Shown: positions 8,441 through 16,396, numbered from the stretch's first letter. The stretch: DNA of 64,000 nucleotides from Photobacterium sp. TLY01 (GCF_021432065.1 NZ_CP090364.1:1440601-1504600), one strand, 5' to 3'. The notes: generated from the sequence alone by a model not told the origin. Made by a program: numbers and translations.

Positions 8441-9052
8441 TTATCTGCGTTGTTGTTGGCTTGCATTGCTATGCGACGGCTGGTCTTTTTGCTCAGTGTG
8501 TTTGTGATCCTTTGTTAAAGGAATAGTGCAAAACGCCTGAGAAGGGACATCTAACGCAGTATTAAATTTTGCAGAAAGGTTTTGAAAGCTGACCAATGCG
8601 GTTAATTCAACCAGGGCATCGTCGTCGTACCACTGTTTCAGATCATCCAGCATTTGCTGTGTGACTTTCATGCCGGTCACTGTCATGGCTTCTGTATAGG
8701 CAAGAACGGCTTTTTCTTGTGCGTCGAACAGCGGGCTTTGCTGCCAGTCAGACAGAGATTGTATTTTTTCGACAGACTGGCACCGCTGTGCCAGTCGCAT
8801 ACCGTTGGCATCAATGCAAAATGCACAATCATTGAGTTGCGAAACACGGACGCAAATCAAAGAACGCACCACATCAGAAATAGGGGAACGTTTTCTGTCG
8901 AGATAGCCAAAAAAACTCGCAACCAGATAGAAGAGGACGGGGCGGCGACCCCAGAGCAAAGCCGGGTTCAGGGGTTGGCCAAAGTTCTTTCTCTGAAGCC
9001 AGAGGAGTGGACGGATCCAGATCGAATATTGCTGTTTTGGGGTGATGCGCAC
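8441..9052 (-). CDS. ynjA: AhpD-like carboxymuconolactone decarboxylase family protein, YnjA-like
   Basis: 203-residue member of the AhpD/CMD superfamily. The redox motif is NDCAFCIDANG with C76 and C79; the usual histidine three residues after the second Cys is an alanine-asparagine stretch here. Family members act as peroxidase-linked thiol proteins, and YnjA occupies the same place upstream of ynjB in E. coli. It starts with GTG preceded by GGAG about 10 bases away, is the first gene of the operon, and ends 3 bp before the fusion gene. The last 25 residues (KDHKHTEQKDQPSHS) are a charged, probably disordered tail. Confidence 0.8.
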   Translation of the reverse strand: MRITPKQQYSIWIRPLLWLQRKNFGQPLNPALLWGRRPVLFYLVASFFGYLDRKRSPISDVVRSLICVRVSQLNDCAFCIDANGMRLAQRCQSVEKIQSLSDWQQSPLFDAQEKAVLAYTEAMTVTGMKVTQQMLDDLKQWYDDDALVELTALVSFQNLSAKFNTALDVPSQAFCTIPLTKDHKHTEQKDQPSHSNASQQQRR

Positions 9053-9142
9053 CTGAAAGTCTCCGGATAAAGCGATTTAAAATACCGACCGCAGATACCC
9101 GGACAAATTTCAGAAAACCGTGAAATGTGTGTGTTCTTGCTG

Positions 9143-9535
9143 TTAGTTGACTGAAAGTTGAACACTGCGAGGGGCAAGGTGGTTTGCGGCTGTGTTCGGT
9201 TCGTGCTGTTCCAGAAACATATAACTGCTTGCGATCACAGGTAAAAGTGCAATGAACATGGTTTTGCCGATATGGTAATTCCGGTACCAGTGTTTACGCG
9301 CTTTGACTTTCAAGATGATGCCCCAGAAAAAAAGCAAAATATTGAGCGCAGAAGCCATCATGCCGGGGATCAGTATCTCATCAAAGCTCACTGCGTCAGC
9401 ATGCAAAAGTGTGACGAGAAAGGCTGGCGGTAACAAGCTGATGAAGACCAGGTAACGCATCAGCTTTGGCCATTTGCAGAATTTATCTCTGAAAATCTTG
9501 TCATTCTGACCCGGAAACGGCGATGACGAACGCAT
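9143..9535 (-). CDS. Small uncharacterised membrane protein
   Basis: 130-residue predicted inner-membrane protein with three hydrophobic segments (about residues 27-46, 55-76 and 93-110) and a hydrophilic tail. No family is recognised. ATG 9535 is chosen because a strong GGAGG lies five to six bases upstream; a longer frame from 9568 lacks this. It is leftward, like tfoY upstream and the ynj operon downstream, but a 198-bp gap with a hairpin separates it from tfoY. Confidence 0.6.
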   Translation of the reverse strand: MRSSSPFPGQNDKIFRDKFCKWPKLMRYLVFISLLPPAFLVTLLHADAVSFDEILIPGMMASALNILLFFWGIILKVKARKHWYRNYHIGKTMFIALLPVIASSYMFLEQHEPNTAANHLAPRSVQLSVN

Positions 9536-9647
9536 GAAACCTCCATGAGGTGGTGGCAAAACATACATTCTAAAGCTGACGGCGCTGAAAGGAAGTTAAC
9601 TGATAATCTTGTAACTTGCGTTTGTGAGTTGTGTCTTCATTTTACAC

Positions 9648-9670
9648 AGCCCTGACGGAGCGTCAGGGCT
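9648..9670. terminator. Strong hairpin downstream of tfoY
   Basis: AGCCCTGACG and CGTCAGGGCT form a perfect 10-bp stem around a 3-nt GAG loop. There is no U-run on either strand, so it may be a processing or stabilising hairpin or a non-canonical terminator for the leftward tfoY message. Confidence 0.5.
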
Positions 9671-9732
9671 GGAAAGCAGGTTTTACACAGTCAGGACTCA
9701 TTACAACGAATGAAACACTGACAGAGCAAACC

Positions 9733-10347
9733 TTAGTGATGGGCAGTTAAAGCCGATGTTTCAAGCTTTGACAGCAGCTCATTTCGGCGTTGTGGCGTAA
9801 TGACAGACCAGTGTTTACCACTGACTGCACCTTCCAACGCCCAGAGCAGATCCAGACTCAATGACTCGTGATGAGATTCCTGTAACGCTTGGAAAGCACC
9901 AATCGCACCGACTTCGAAGAGCTGATCAACAGAACTGATGCCGGCTTTTTTGAGCATGCGCTCATTGGCCAGGCGAAGGTTGGGCAGATCTTTAATACGA
10001 TTCGGGCTAGCCTGCTGTTTTTTCTCTTTATCTGCCTGAGCAGCATTGAGAGAACGTTCGGCATGTTCCAGGATCACATCAGGGGTTTCCCACCAGTTAT
10101 CCGGGATGGCATAGTGCTTTGTAACGACAGGAAAACCGCGTTTCTGATAAACGTACGGTTTGAGGTCTGCTTGTTTGAAGGCTTCTTCATTTCTCGCATT
10201 AGCGCGTAGATGCAGCTTGTTGTTAACAACAAGGGCGAACATCGTTTCACCTGCGAAAATACCAAACCCGCCAAACATAGAGCGAGATTTTATTTGACCA
10301 AATTTCTCAAATAAACGAATTGAATCTTTCAGTAATGGTTTGTCCAT
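9733..10347 (-). CDS. tfoY: TfoX/TfoY-family regulator
   Basis: 204-residue two-domain protein: TfoX N-terminal domain (RSMFGGFGIFAGETMFALVVNN near 20-40, then KRGFPVVTKHYAI) and TfoX C-terminal helical domain (LPNLRLANERMLKKAGI to ALEGAVSGKHW). In Vibrio the two paralogues TfoX and TfoY act with CRP to control competence, type VI secretion and motility. The protein sequence alone resembles both. I assign TfoY because a c-di-GMP-I riboswitch precedes it, the arrangement of V. cholerae tfoY. ATG 10347 follows GAGAAAAGAAG; a longer frame to 10377 has no ribosome site. The leader is about 130 nt from the riboswitch to the start. Confidence 0.85.
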   Translation of the reverse strand: MDKPLLKDSIRLFEKFGQIKSRSMFGGFGIFAGETMFALVVNNKLHLRANARNEEAFKQADLKPYVYQKRGFPVVTKHYAIPDNWWETPDVILEHAERSLNAAQADKEKKQQASPNRIKDLPNLRLANERMLKKAGISSVDQLFEVGAIGAFQALQESHHESLSLDLLWALEGAVSGKHWSVITPQRRNELLSKLETSALTAHH

Positions 10348-10432
10348 GCTTCTTTTCTCGGCAATTATTTTCAACAAAAGAAGTCACTTAACAAAGGAGC
10401 GAGGATTCAATTATGCATAAGAATATGAATGC

Positions 10433-10452
10433 TTTGTCATAATTATGACAAA
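10433..10452. repeat. Perfect 20-bp palindrome in the tfoY leader
   Basis: TTTGTCATAATTATGACAAA is a perfect palindrome 85 bp upstream of the tfoY start and 25 bp below the riboswitch core. It could be a dimeric repressor operator, or in RNA a hairpin of the expression platform. It has no U-run, so it is not a standard terminator. Confidence 0.55.
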
Positions 10453-10477
10453 AACAGCCTATAATCTTTTACTTCAT

Positions 10478-10580
10478 CCATCGGCAACCCCGCTACCATG
10501 AGTAAAAACTTATTTAGTAATTACTTTTAGGCCGGAAGCTTTGCGTCTCATTCTTTCAAATGGTTTGCCTTGTTCGTGAC
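10478..10580 (-). ncRNA. Cyclic di-GMP-I (GEMM) riboswitch upstream of tfoY
   Basis: Reading leftward, the conserved GEMM-I blocks occur in order: GGCAAACC (10569-10562), a short stem capped by a GAAA tetraloop, GACGCAAAGC (10547-10538), CCGGCCTAA (10535-10527), and GGTAGCGGGGTTGCCGAT ending near 10478. These match the Vibrio Vc2 riboswitch from memory almost base for base. The segment between CCGGCCTAA and GGTAGC is longer than in Vc2 and can form its own AT-rich hairpin. The family binds c-di-GMP. Whether binding turns tfoY on or off is not visible. No intrinsic terminator lies between it and the start codon, so translational control or RNA turnover is more likely. Confidence 0.92.
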
Positions 10581-10729
10581 TGTTTAATCATATATCAATA
10601 AGACTAATTTGATATGGATCGCATAAAAAATTTGTGAGGTAAAACGCAATAAAAATCGTATAAATTTTACAGAATGTGTTGGTTTGTCTCATTAATTCCC
10701 CCATAGCGTAGTAATATTCCATATGCAAA

Positions 10730-10757
10730 TAGCCGATACTCAAATTTATATCGGCTA
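10730..10757 (-). terminator. Hairpin downstream of purR
   Basis: TAGCCGATA and TATCGGCTA form a 9-bp stem around a 10-nt AT-rich loop, 35 bp past the purR stop in the leftward direction. The downstream U content is modest. Most likely the purR terminator. Confidence 0.5.
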
Positions 10758-10792
10758 CATATCGCATTTTATGGAGGATAATCGTTTATTTT

Positions 10793-11797
10793 TTACTTAA
10801 TGCGTTTGACGGAATGGCGAACAATCAGCTCCGGATTGATTTCAAATGTCTGGAAATCATGGCTTTTGCTTTTCACTCTTTCCATCAGGATACCGACCGC
10901 CGTTTTGCCCAGACGCCGCTTCGGCTGGTGGATAGTCGTCAAAGGCGGGGAAAAGTAAGGTGCCAGATCGATATTGTCATAACCGATAATTGACACATCT
11001 TCAGGCACGCTCACACCGGCCTGTTCAAATGTGCTGATTAATGCCATGGCCATGATGTCATTGAAACAAAAAATGGCCGTTGGCCGCTCTTCCATCGCAA
11101 TAAAGGTTTTGGCAGCCGCAACCGCAGACTCACATTCGAAATCACCTTCCAAAATCCAGTCTTCATTCACAGTCAGACCGGCTTCGCGCATCGCTTTATG
11201 AAAACCTTTCAATCTTTCACGGCAGGTGGATTTATCTTTTTGACCAGACAAGCAGCCAATTTTTGTGTGTCCATTGTCAATAAAATGACGGGTTGCCAGG
11301 TAACCGCCCAGCTCAGCGTTATCCTGTATATTGTCGGTTTTAGGGCGTGCCGGACCCCAGTCCATGATCACCATAGGCAGATCAGGCTGACGCTCCAATT
11401 GCTCCAGCAACTGATCATCCAGATCAGAACACATGACCAGTAAGCCATCGACACGTTTTTCAGACAGCATGCGCAGATAATCTTTTTGCTTGTCGAGATT
11501 ACCTTCAGTGTTACAAAGGATCAGCGTGTATCCTGCTTTATAACAGTATTCCTCAACACCATGCACCAGTTCTGCAAAGAAGGGATTCGTCGATTTTGTG
11601 ACCAGCATGCCGATTGTGCTGGTTGTGTTGCACTTCAGGCTGCGTGCGACAGCACTGGGTGCATAATTGAGCTCTTCAACTGCAGTCAGGACTTTTTTCT
11701 GTGTCGCTTCCGCTACAAAGCGGGTCTTGTTGATCACGTGTGACACTGTGGTGGTCGAGACACCAGCCATACGTGCAACATCTTTAATGGTTGCCAT
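10793..11797 (-). CDS. purR: Purine repressor PurR (LacI family)
   Basis: 334-residue LacI/GalR-family repressor. The N-terminus [26 protein letters not shown] is the PurR helix-turn-helix, followed by the hinge helix (SAVARSLK) and a two-lobe ligand domain for hypoxanthine/guanine. The whole chain has the PurR length and order of conserved blocks, including [14 protein letters not shown] and [12 protein letters not shown]. PurR with corepressor shuts off purine biosynthesis genes. ATG 11797 follows AGAAGAA; an upstream in-frame ATG at 11815 lacks support. The gene is preceded by an unusual leader with a terminator-like hairpin 64 bp from the start. Confidence 0.93.
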   Translation of the reverse strand: MATIKDVARMAGVSTTTVSHVINKTRFVAEATQKKVLTAVEELNYAPSAVARSLKCNTTSTIGMLVTKSTNPFFAELVHGVEEYCYKAGYTLILCNTEGNLDKQKDYLRMLSEKRVDGLLVMCSDLDDQLLEQLERQPDLPMVIMDWGPARPKTDNIQDNAELGGYLATRHFIDNGHTKIGCLSGQKDKSTCRERLKGFHKAMREAGLTVNEDWILEGDFECESAVAAAKTFIAMEERPTAIFCFNDIMAMALISTFEQAGVSVPEDVSIIGYDNIDLAPYFSPPLTTIHQPKRRLGKTAVGILMERVKSKSHDFQTFEINPELIVRHSVKRIK

Positions 11798-11816
11798 AAT
11801 TGTTCTTCTAGTCATC

Positions 11817-11831
11817 AGGCCCTGTGGGCCT
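11817..11831 (-). other. GC hairpin next to the purR ribosome-binding site
   Basis: AGGCCC-TGT-GGGCCT is a perfect 6-bp stem with a 3-nt loop, ending about 20 nt before the purR start codon. Together with the hairpin at 11861-11889 it makes a two-stem leader. Confidence 0.4.
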
Positions 11832-11860
11832 CTTCGAGTCTTAATGTTGGCCAGACGCTA

Positions 11861-11889
11861 AAAAGCCACTTTTACATAAAAAAGTGGCA
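11861..11889 (-). terminator. Intrinsic terminator upstream of purR
   Basis: Leftward, GCCACTTTT and AAAAGTGGC form a 9-bp stem with a 6-nt loop followed at once by TTTTT. It lies only 64 bp before the purR start, so it either ends a transcript from the hut side, ends a small RNA, or acts as an attenuator inside the purR leader. Confidence 0.65.
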
Positions 11890-12196
11890 GGAAATGAGTG
11901 ACTCAGGCCCGGTCGTTAATCATGTTCTGTCGTTGCTGTGTGTTCTGAGCATGTCCAGAAAAATACCCACAGCGCACTGTCAATGGAAACCCGAAAGGCT
12001 GTTGCCCCAGGGTGCGCAAACCTGATAAAAGTGTGATTGACTTTTACGCTTCGTTTCATCGGTTAATCGCTTGCGATCACATTTTACTGAGACTCACGCG
12101 CAGTGCAACGTTTCTCTTGGTGTGTGGAATGATTCTTGATAGAGGTCAATAATAGGATGCAACAATTGTACGCAATCGGCGGGATGATACGCCGTA

Positions 12197-12219
12197 GAAG
12201 GCACAGCATCTGTGCCTTC
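12197..12219 (-). terminator. Hairpin after hutD
   Basis: GAAGGCACA and TGTGCCTTC pair over 9 bp around a 5-nt loop, 8 bp beyond the hutD stop. There is no U-run. It probably marks the 3' end of the hutBCD message. Confidence 0.45.
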
Positions 12220-12226
12220 ATGTATC

Positions 12227-13048
12227 TTAAGCTGACAGCACGACTGGAAAATGGCCGCGTGGGTGAGATTCGATGATGACAGGCGCACCATAGACAGACT
12301 GAATATGCTCAGCCGTTAAAGTGTGCCAGGCATCGCCGTCTGCCTGTATTTTCCCGTGATTGAGTAATATCAGACGGTCGGCATACTCTGAAGCGAGATT
12401 CAGATCGTGAATCACAAGAATGACTGCCGCGCCCTTGTCTGCCATCTTCCTCGCCAGAGTTAAACAGGTTTGCTGATGAGCAAGATCTAAAGCAGAGGTG
12501 GGTTCATCCAGCATTAATATACATTGATCACCGGCAGCGCTGAGTTGTGCCAGGACTCTGGCAAAGTGGACGCGTTGTTTCTCCCCACCGGAAAGCGAAG
12601 GATAAAGCCGTTGACTGAGATGGCTGATACCCACGTTGGCCATTGTCTGACTTGTGATTCGTTGGCTGTCTTTTATGCTGAGCTTTAAGGGCATTGTGCC
12701 CAGTTCTGCAACTTCCTGAGCGGTAAAGCCAAAAGACAATGTAATGTGCTGGGGAAGGACGCCCATATGACGCGCCAGGCGACTGGCATGCCAGTTTTGA
12801 CGATGTTCACCAAAGATGTAGATATTGCCTTTGGCATGTATTTCCCCCGATAACACTTTGAGCAAAGTACTCTTACCGGCGCCATTGGGTCCGAGCAAAG
12901 CGGTCAGCTCGCCGCTGCGAAAACTGATGCTCAGGTTATCGAGCAACACTTTACCGCCCAGCGTCAGCGACAGTTGTTCTGCTGATATTGCTACTGGCCG
13001 GTTTCTGCCAGCTTGTTTTTTGGGCTGACGCACGATGTGATGAATCAT
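12227..13048 (-). CDS. hutD: Haem ABC transporter ATPase HutD (HmuV-like)
   Basis: 273-residue ATPase of the haem importer. Walker A GPNGAGKST (53-61), signature LSGGEKQR, Walker B CILMLDEPTSALD and switch IHDLN are visible, with the HmuV-type C-terminal HPRGHFPV tail. It has a basic 20-residue N-terminal extension. It overlaps hutC by 4 bp (ATGA coupling). With hutC and hutB it moves haem from periplasm to cytoplasm, where HutZ and HutX act. Confidence 0.92.
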   Translation of the reverse strand: MIHHIVRQPKKQAGRNRPVAISAEQLSLTLGGKVLLDNLSISFRSGELTALLGPNGAGKSTLLKVLSGEIHAKGNIYIFGEHRQNWHASRLARHMGVLPQHITLSFGFTAQEVAELGTMPLKLSIKDSQRITSQTMANVGISHLSQRLYPSLSGGEKQRVHFARVLAQLSAAGDQCILMLDEPTSALDLAHQQTCLTLARKMADKGAAVILVIHDLNLASEYADRLILLNHGKIQADGDAWHTLTAEHIQSVYGAPVIIESHPRGHFPVVLSA

Positions 13049-14130
13049 TGCAAACGACCTCGCTGTTTTGTTAGCAGGACGATAAAAAAGGGTGCGCCCA
13101 GAAGAGCTGTGATAATACCCACCGGCAGTTCGGCGGGCGCGGCGACAACACGGGCCAGCATGTCGGCAATCAACAGAATCAGCGCACCTAGCAGTGCGGA
13201 AAGGGGCAACAGTGTTTTATGGTTAGGTCCACTGAGCATACGGCCAAGGTGCGGTACGATCAGCCCAATAAATCCAATTACACCGGATAACGAGACGGCC
13301 ACACCAACCCCGGCGGCACACAATAAAACCAGTAAACGCTTCAATGCCTGAACATTCACACCTAAATGCTGGGCTTCAGACTCACCCAGCAAAAGGGCAT
13401 TTAACGCATTCGCCTGACGTGAGAACAGGCAAAACAGAAAAGCAAGGGTAACAAAAGCCAAGGCAATCCCCGGCCAGGTTGCACCCGCTAGAGAACCCAT
13501 TGTCCATAGCGAGAGATCACGCAGTGCCTGATCATCGGCATAGAAATTTAGCAACCCGAGCGCAGCGCCGGATAAAGCACCAATCGCGACACCGGCAAGC
13601 AGCATGACAGTAACCGAGGTACCGGATTTATCTGTACCGAGAAAATACACAATCCAGGTGGTGATGGCGCCGCCCAAAAAAGCAAAAACCGGTACGGTTC
13701 CCAGTGTCAACAGCAGCGGGAATGACGCTGCCAGTGAGCCGAATAACACAATGGCGAATGCTGCGCCTAAACTTGCGCCGCCTGAGACGCCTATAATCCC
13801 CGGATCAGCTAATGGGTTTCGGAACAGACCCTGCATTACCGCGCCGCAGAGTGCCAACACCCCCCCAATGGCAATACACAGCAGCGTACGGGGTAAACGA
13901 ACCTGTTGAATTATGAGCTCAATATGAGGAGCTACACTTTGCTGTCCCGGCAGAAAAACCTGCCAGATGTCAGCAACAGAAATCGCCATTGGCCCAACGA
14001 TGATGGAAGCGGTTGCCGCAAAAAACAGCAACAGACCTGTCGCCGGGATGATGACTGATGAGGGAAAACGCAGTAAGGACGACAAGCGCCTGCGTTGCAT
14101 TGTCGGGGCAGACAGGGTTTTACTGGTCAT
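13045..14130 (-). CDS. hutC: Haem ABC transporter permease HutC (HmuU-like)
   Basis: 361-residue permease of the FecCD/BtuC type with about ten transmembrane helices. The family hallmark RLPRTLLCIAIGGVLALCGAVMQGLFRNPLADPGIIGVSGGA region and the late VGFIGLIVPHLGR-like block (here GVIGFIGLIVPHLGR) are present. It overlaps hutB by 11 bp and hutD by 4 bp, so the three genes are translationally coupled. Confidence 0.92.
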   Translation of the reverse strand: MTSKTLSAPTMQRRRLSSLLRFPSSVIIPATGLLLFFAATASIIVGPMAISVADIWQVFLPGQQSVAPHIELIIQQVRLPRTLLCIAIGGVLALCGAVMQGLFRNPLADPGIIGVSGGASLGAAFAIVLFGSLAASFPLLLTLGTVPVFAFLGGAITTWIVYFLGTDKSGTSVTVMLLAGVAIGALSGAALGLLNFYADDQALRDLSLWTMGSLAGATWPGIALAFVTLAFLFCLFSRQANALNALLLGESEAQHLGVNVQALKRLLVLLCAAGVGVAVSLSGVIGFIGLIVPHLGRMLSGPNHKTLLPLSALLGALILLIADMLARVVAAPAELPVGIITALLGAPFFIVLLTKQRGRLQ

Positions 14131-14956
14131 ACAGAACCTTGTTCAATCGTTCGGCTTCTTCCAGACTTTTGAGATTCAACCCGCCAATCAGGGCTGTACC
14201 GTCAAGGGTATAGAGTGCTTTGTGCTGCCCGGCCGGGGTGGCTGCCAGCAAAGGTAATTTTTCCAGCAGGCCATCCAGCCCCCTAATCGATTCGCTGGTG
14301 TGTTGACTCAGCAGAATCACCTCAGGCTGCATCTCTACCATGGCTTCCATAGACAGTGGTTTGTAAGATTCAACCACTGCTGCGGCCGGGTTCTCACCGC
14401 CAGCCAGTTTGATCACGGTATCAGCAGCGGTCTGGCTTCCGCCGACCATGGGGGCTCGACCAGAGTGGATCACTAAAAACAGGATGCGCTTGCGAGCTTT
14501 TTGAGCGGCAAGTCGTGACTCTATATGCTTGACCTGTTTTTGAATTTTTCTGTTTAACTGGGCTGCTTCCTCCGATTTTCCTGTGAGCTGACCGACTTGT
14601 TCTACACGTTGAAGCAGGTCATCAATTTGTTCACCTGAATTGAGAATGTTGACCTCGATACCCGCCTGGCGGAGCAGCGAAAGGGTCGTTTCCGGCCCCA
14701 TCTCTTTTGAACCAACGATCCGGTCTGGCGTTAATGCAATGATGTTTTCTGCAGAAAGCTGTCTGTGATAGCCCAGAGTAGGAATCTCATGACTGATGTA
14801 GGCTTTGCTGGTGATATCAACGCCGACAAGCTGGTTCTCTGCACCCAGTGCAAAGATGAGTTCGGTAATGCCGGAACCTGCACTGATGATTCGTTCGTGT
14901 GCCCAGGCAGATGTAGCTGCAAAAAAAAGCGCAACAGACAGTACGGCGCGTCTCAT
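14120..14956 (-). CDS. hutB: Haem-binding periplasmic protein HutB (HmuT-like)
   Basis: 278-residue periplasmic haem-binding protein of the BtuF/HmuT class. The signal peptide is MRRAVLSVALFFAATSAWA. The mature part begins HERIISAGSGITELIFALG and shows LVGVDITSKA and a Tyr in the GYHRQLSAE segment, the region that often supplies the haem ligand in HmuT proteins. ATG 14956 is preceded by GAGGGGA; an upstream in-frame start would spoil the signal peptide. First gene of the leftward hut operon, facing hutX across a Fur-box-like region. Confidence 0.9.
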   Translation of the reverse strand: MRRAVLSVALFFAATSAWAHERIISAGSGITELIFALGAENQLVGVDITSKAYISHEIPTLGYHRQLSAENIIALTPDRIVGSKEMGPETTLSLLRQAGIEVNILNSGEQIDDLLQRVEQVGQLTGKSEEAAQLNRKIQKQVKHIESRLAAQKARKRILFLVIHSGRAPMVGGSQTAADTVIKLAGGENPAAAVVESYKPLSMEAMVEMQPEVILLSQHTSESIRGLDGLLEKLPLLAATPAGQHKALYTLDGTALIGGLNLKSLEEAERLNKVLYDQ

Positions 14957-15297
14957 GAAAATCCCCTCAAATTGTAATGACAAACGACCTGAATCAACCA
15001 ATAAATATCATGCTGTTATGTGCGTCTGGCAGAATAAGCACAGTGAAGTTCAGCACTGACGTTACATCGGTAGCAAATGATATCGTTATCACAAGTGATA
15101 ATTATTATTAGTCGCATCATTATCCATGAATGATAAACAATATCAATTATCATTTGCAAAAGGTCATAGAGCACCTTATCATTTTCTCAAATACAATTAA
15201 TTATCAATTAGGTTTTGTGTTGTGTGCTTCCGCATAGCGATGAGGCAGGCCTTGCGGACTGACTTCATGGCAAGCAGCATGGTGAAGGAGAGCGTGA
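14957..15297. promoter_or_regulatory. Divergent hutB/hutX control region with Fur-box-like sequences
   Basis: 341 bp without a gene. Two AT-rich stretches resemble the Fur box (repeats of GATAAT): 15076-15110, containing AATGATATCGTTATC and GTGATAATTATTATT, and 15129-15154, an inverted arrangement of AATGATAA and TTATCATT. Their placement between two divergent haem transcripts fits iron-Fur repression of both. Confidence 0.75.
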
Positions 15298-15831
15298 GTG
15301 TTTGAAAAATTCAGTCTGGCAGCGCTGAAAGCAGAAGTCAGTACGATGCTGGAAGAGAACCCTAATTTGCATGCAGTGTTGATCGCTGAAAAGCTGGGTG
15401 TGAGTGAGGGTGAAATTATCCTGGCGCTGCCGGAAGAACTTGTGACCCATATTGCGGGGGAGCATGCGCAAGCGATTTTAGAGGCGTTGCCTGCGTGGGG
15501 AATGATGACAACCATTGTTCACTCAATGGGATCAATCTTTGAAGTCAAGGCGCCATTCCCGAAAGGCAAAGAAGCACGTGGCTACTACAATCTGATGGGG
15601 AAAGCGGGTGAAATGCATGGTCACCTGAAACTGGATCGCGTGTCGGATGTGGTGCTCGTCAGTAAACCTGTACAAGGAAACCCAAGTTATTTCATTGGCT
15701 TTCTGGCGGACAATGGTGAATGTATTTTCAAAATTTACCTTGGCAGGGATGAAAAGCGACAGCTGATCCCTGAACAAGTTGAAAAATTTAATGCGTTGAA
15801 ACAGGCTTTTGTTGGAGAAAAAGTGTTATGA
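15298..15831 (+). CDS. hutX: Haem utilisation cystosolic carrier protein HutX
   Basis: 177-residue protein of the HutX/ChuX family, which carries haem in the cytoplasm and passes it to HutZ. Recognisable blocks are ALPEELVTHIAGEHA, GSIFEVKAPFPKGKEARGYYNL and GEMHGHLKLDRVSDVVLVSKP, the last being typical of the family. It starts with GTG (15298), placed seven bases after AAGGAG; the nearby ATG 15279 frame stops after eight codons. It overlaps hutZ by 4 bp. In many vibrios hutW is also in this operon; it is not between these genes here. Confidence 0.92.
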   Translation: MFEKFSLAALKAEVSTMLEENPNLHAVLIAEKLGVSEGEIILALPEELVTHIAGEHAQAILEALPAWGMMTTIVHSMGSIFEVKAPFPKGKEARGYYNLMGKAGEMHGHLKLDRVSDVVLVSKPVQGNPSYFIGFLADNGECIFKIYLGRDEKRQLIPEQVEKFNALKQAFVGEKVL

Positions 15832-16373
15832 GCGAAGTGAAACAAGAACGTCTGCAAAATCGTCTGGAACCGCAAATTCAGGCGTTCAGAGATACCTGTC
15901 AGACGCTGCAACTGGCAACCGTAGACTCAGAAGGAAAGCCGAACGTGAGCTATGCGCCATTTGCTTTGCTGGATGACGGCTATTATGTGCTCATTTCAAA
16001 AATTGCCCGCCATGCCCGAAATCTGCTGGAAAACCCGCAGGTATCGCTGATGATGATTGAAGACGAAGCGACGTCTAAAACCATTTATGCGCGTACCCGT
16101 TTAACCTTTGAAGCCAATGTGGTCCTGGTTGAGCGTGACACCGAGCGCTGGCAGTTGGGTGTTGCAGCGTTGAAAGCGCGTTTTGGTGAGATTGTTGACG
16201 GGCTGAGTGGCCTGGAAGACTTTAAATTATTCCGCCTTGAACCGACGCATGGCCTGTTCGTGAAAGGCTTCGGCCAGGCATTTCAAGTGACCGGCGATGA
16301 TTTGGTTGATTTTGTTCACCTGACAGAAGGGCATAAACGCATCGATAAGAGCAAAGATGTGAAGTCAGCCTGA
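15828..16373 (+). CDS. hutZ: Haem-degrading enzyme HutZ
   Basis: 181-residue split-barrel protein of the HugZ/HutZ family, needed for haem iron use in Vibrio and shown there to open the haem ring. Conserved segments include LATVDSEGKPNVSYAPFALLDDGYYVLIS, ARHARNLLENPQVSLMMIEDE and the C-terminal GLFVKGFGQAFQV, with several candidate His ligands including the HLTEGHKR tail. Coupled to hutX by a 4-bp overlap and ended by a strong terminator. Confidence 0.93.
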   Translation: MSEVKQERLQNRLEPQIQAFRDTCQTLQLATVDSEGKPNVSYAPFALLDDGYYVLISKIARHARNLLENPQVSLMMIEDEATSKTIYARTRLTFEANVVLVERDTERWQLGVAALKARFGEIVDGLSGLEDFKLFRLEPTHGLFVKGFGQAFQVTGDDLVDFVHLTEGHKRIDKSKDVKSA

Positions 16374-16379
16374 CACAAT

Positions 16380-16396
16380 CCCCCCCCCCAAAAAAA
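16380..16396. repeat. C10-A7 homopolymer run
   Basis: Ten C residues (16380-16389) are followed directly by seven A residues (16390-16396), between the hutZ stop and the terminator stem. It is noncoding. Such a run is prone to slippage and to sequencing error. Confidence 0.8.

Larger units (their letters stand above)
11798..12226. other. Intergenic region between hutD and purR
   Basis: 429 bp with no supportable coding frame. From left to right on the plus strand it holds a 6-bp GC hairpin (11817-11831), a leftward intrinsic terminator (11861-11889), a 12-bp palindrome ATCGCTTGCGAT (12066-12077), a weak PUR-box-like sequence around AACGTTT (12102-12117) and a hairpin just beyond hutD (12197-12219). 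The purR promoter must lie here but no convincing -35/-10 pair was picked out. Confidence 0.5.
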
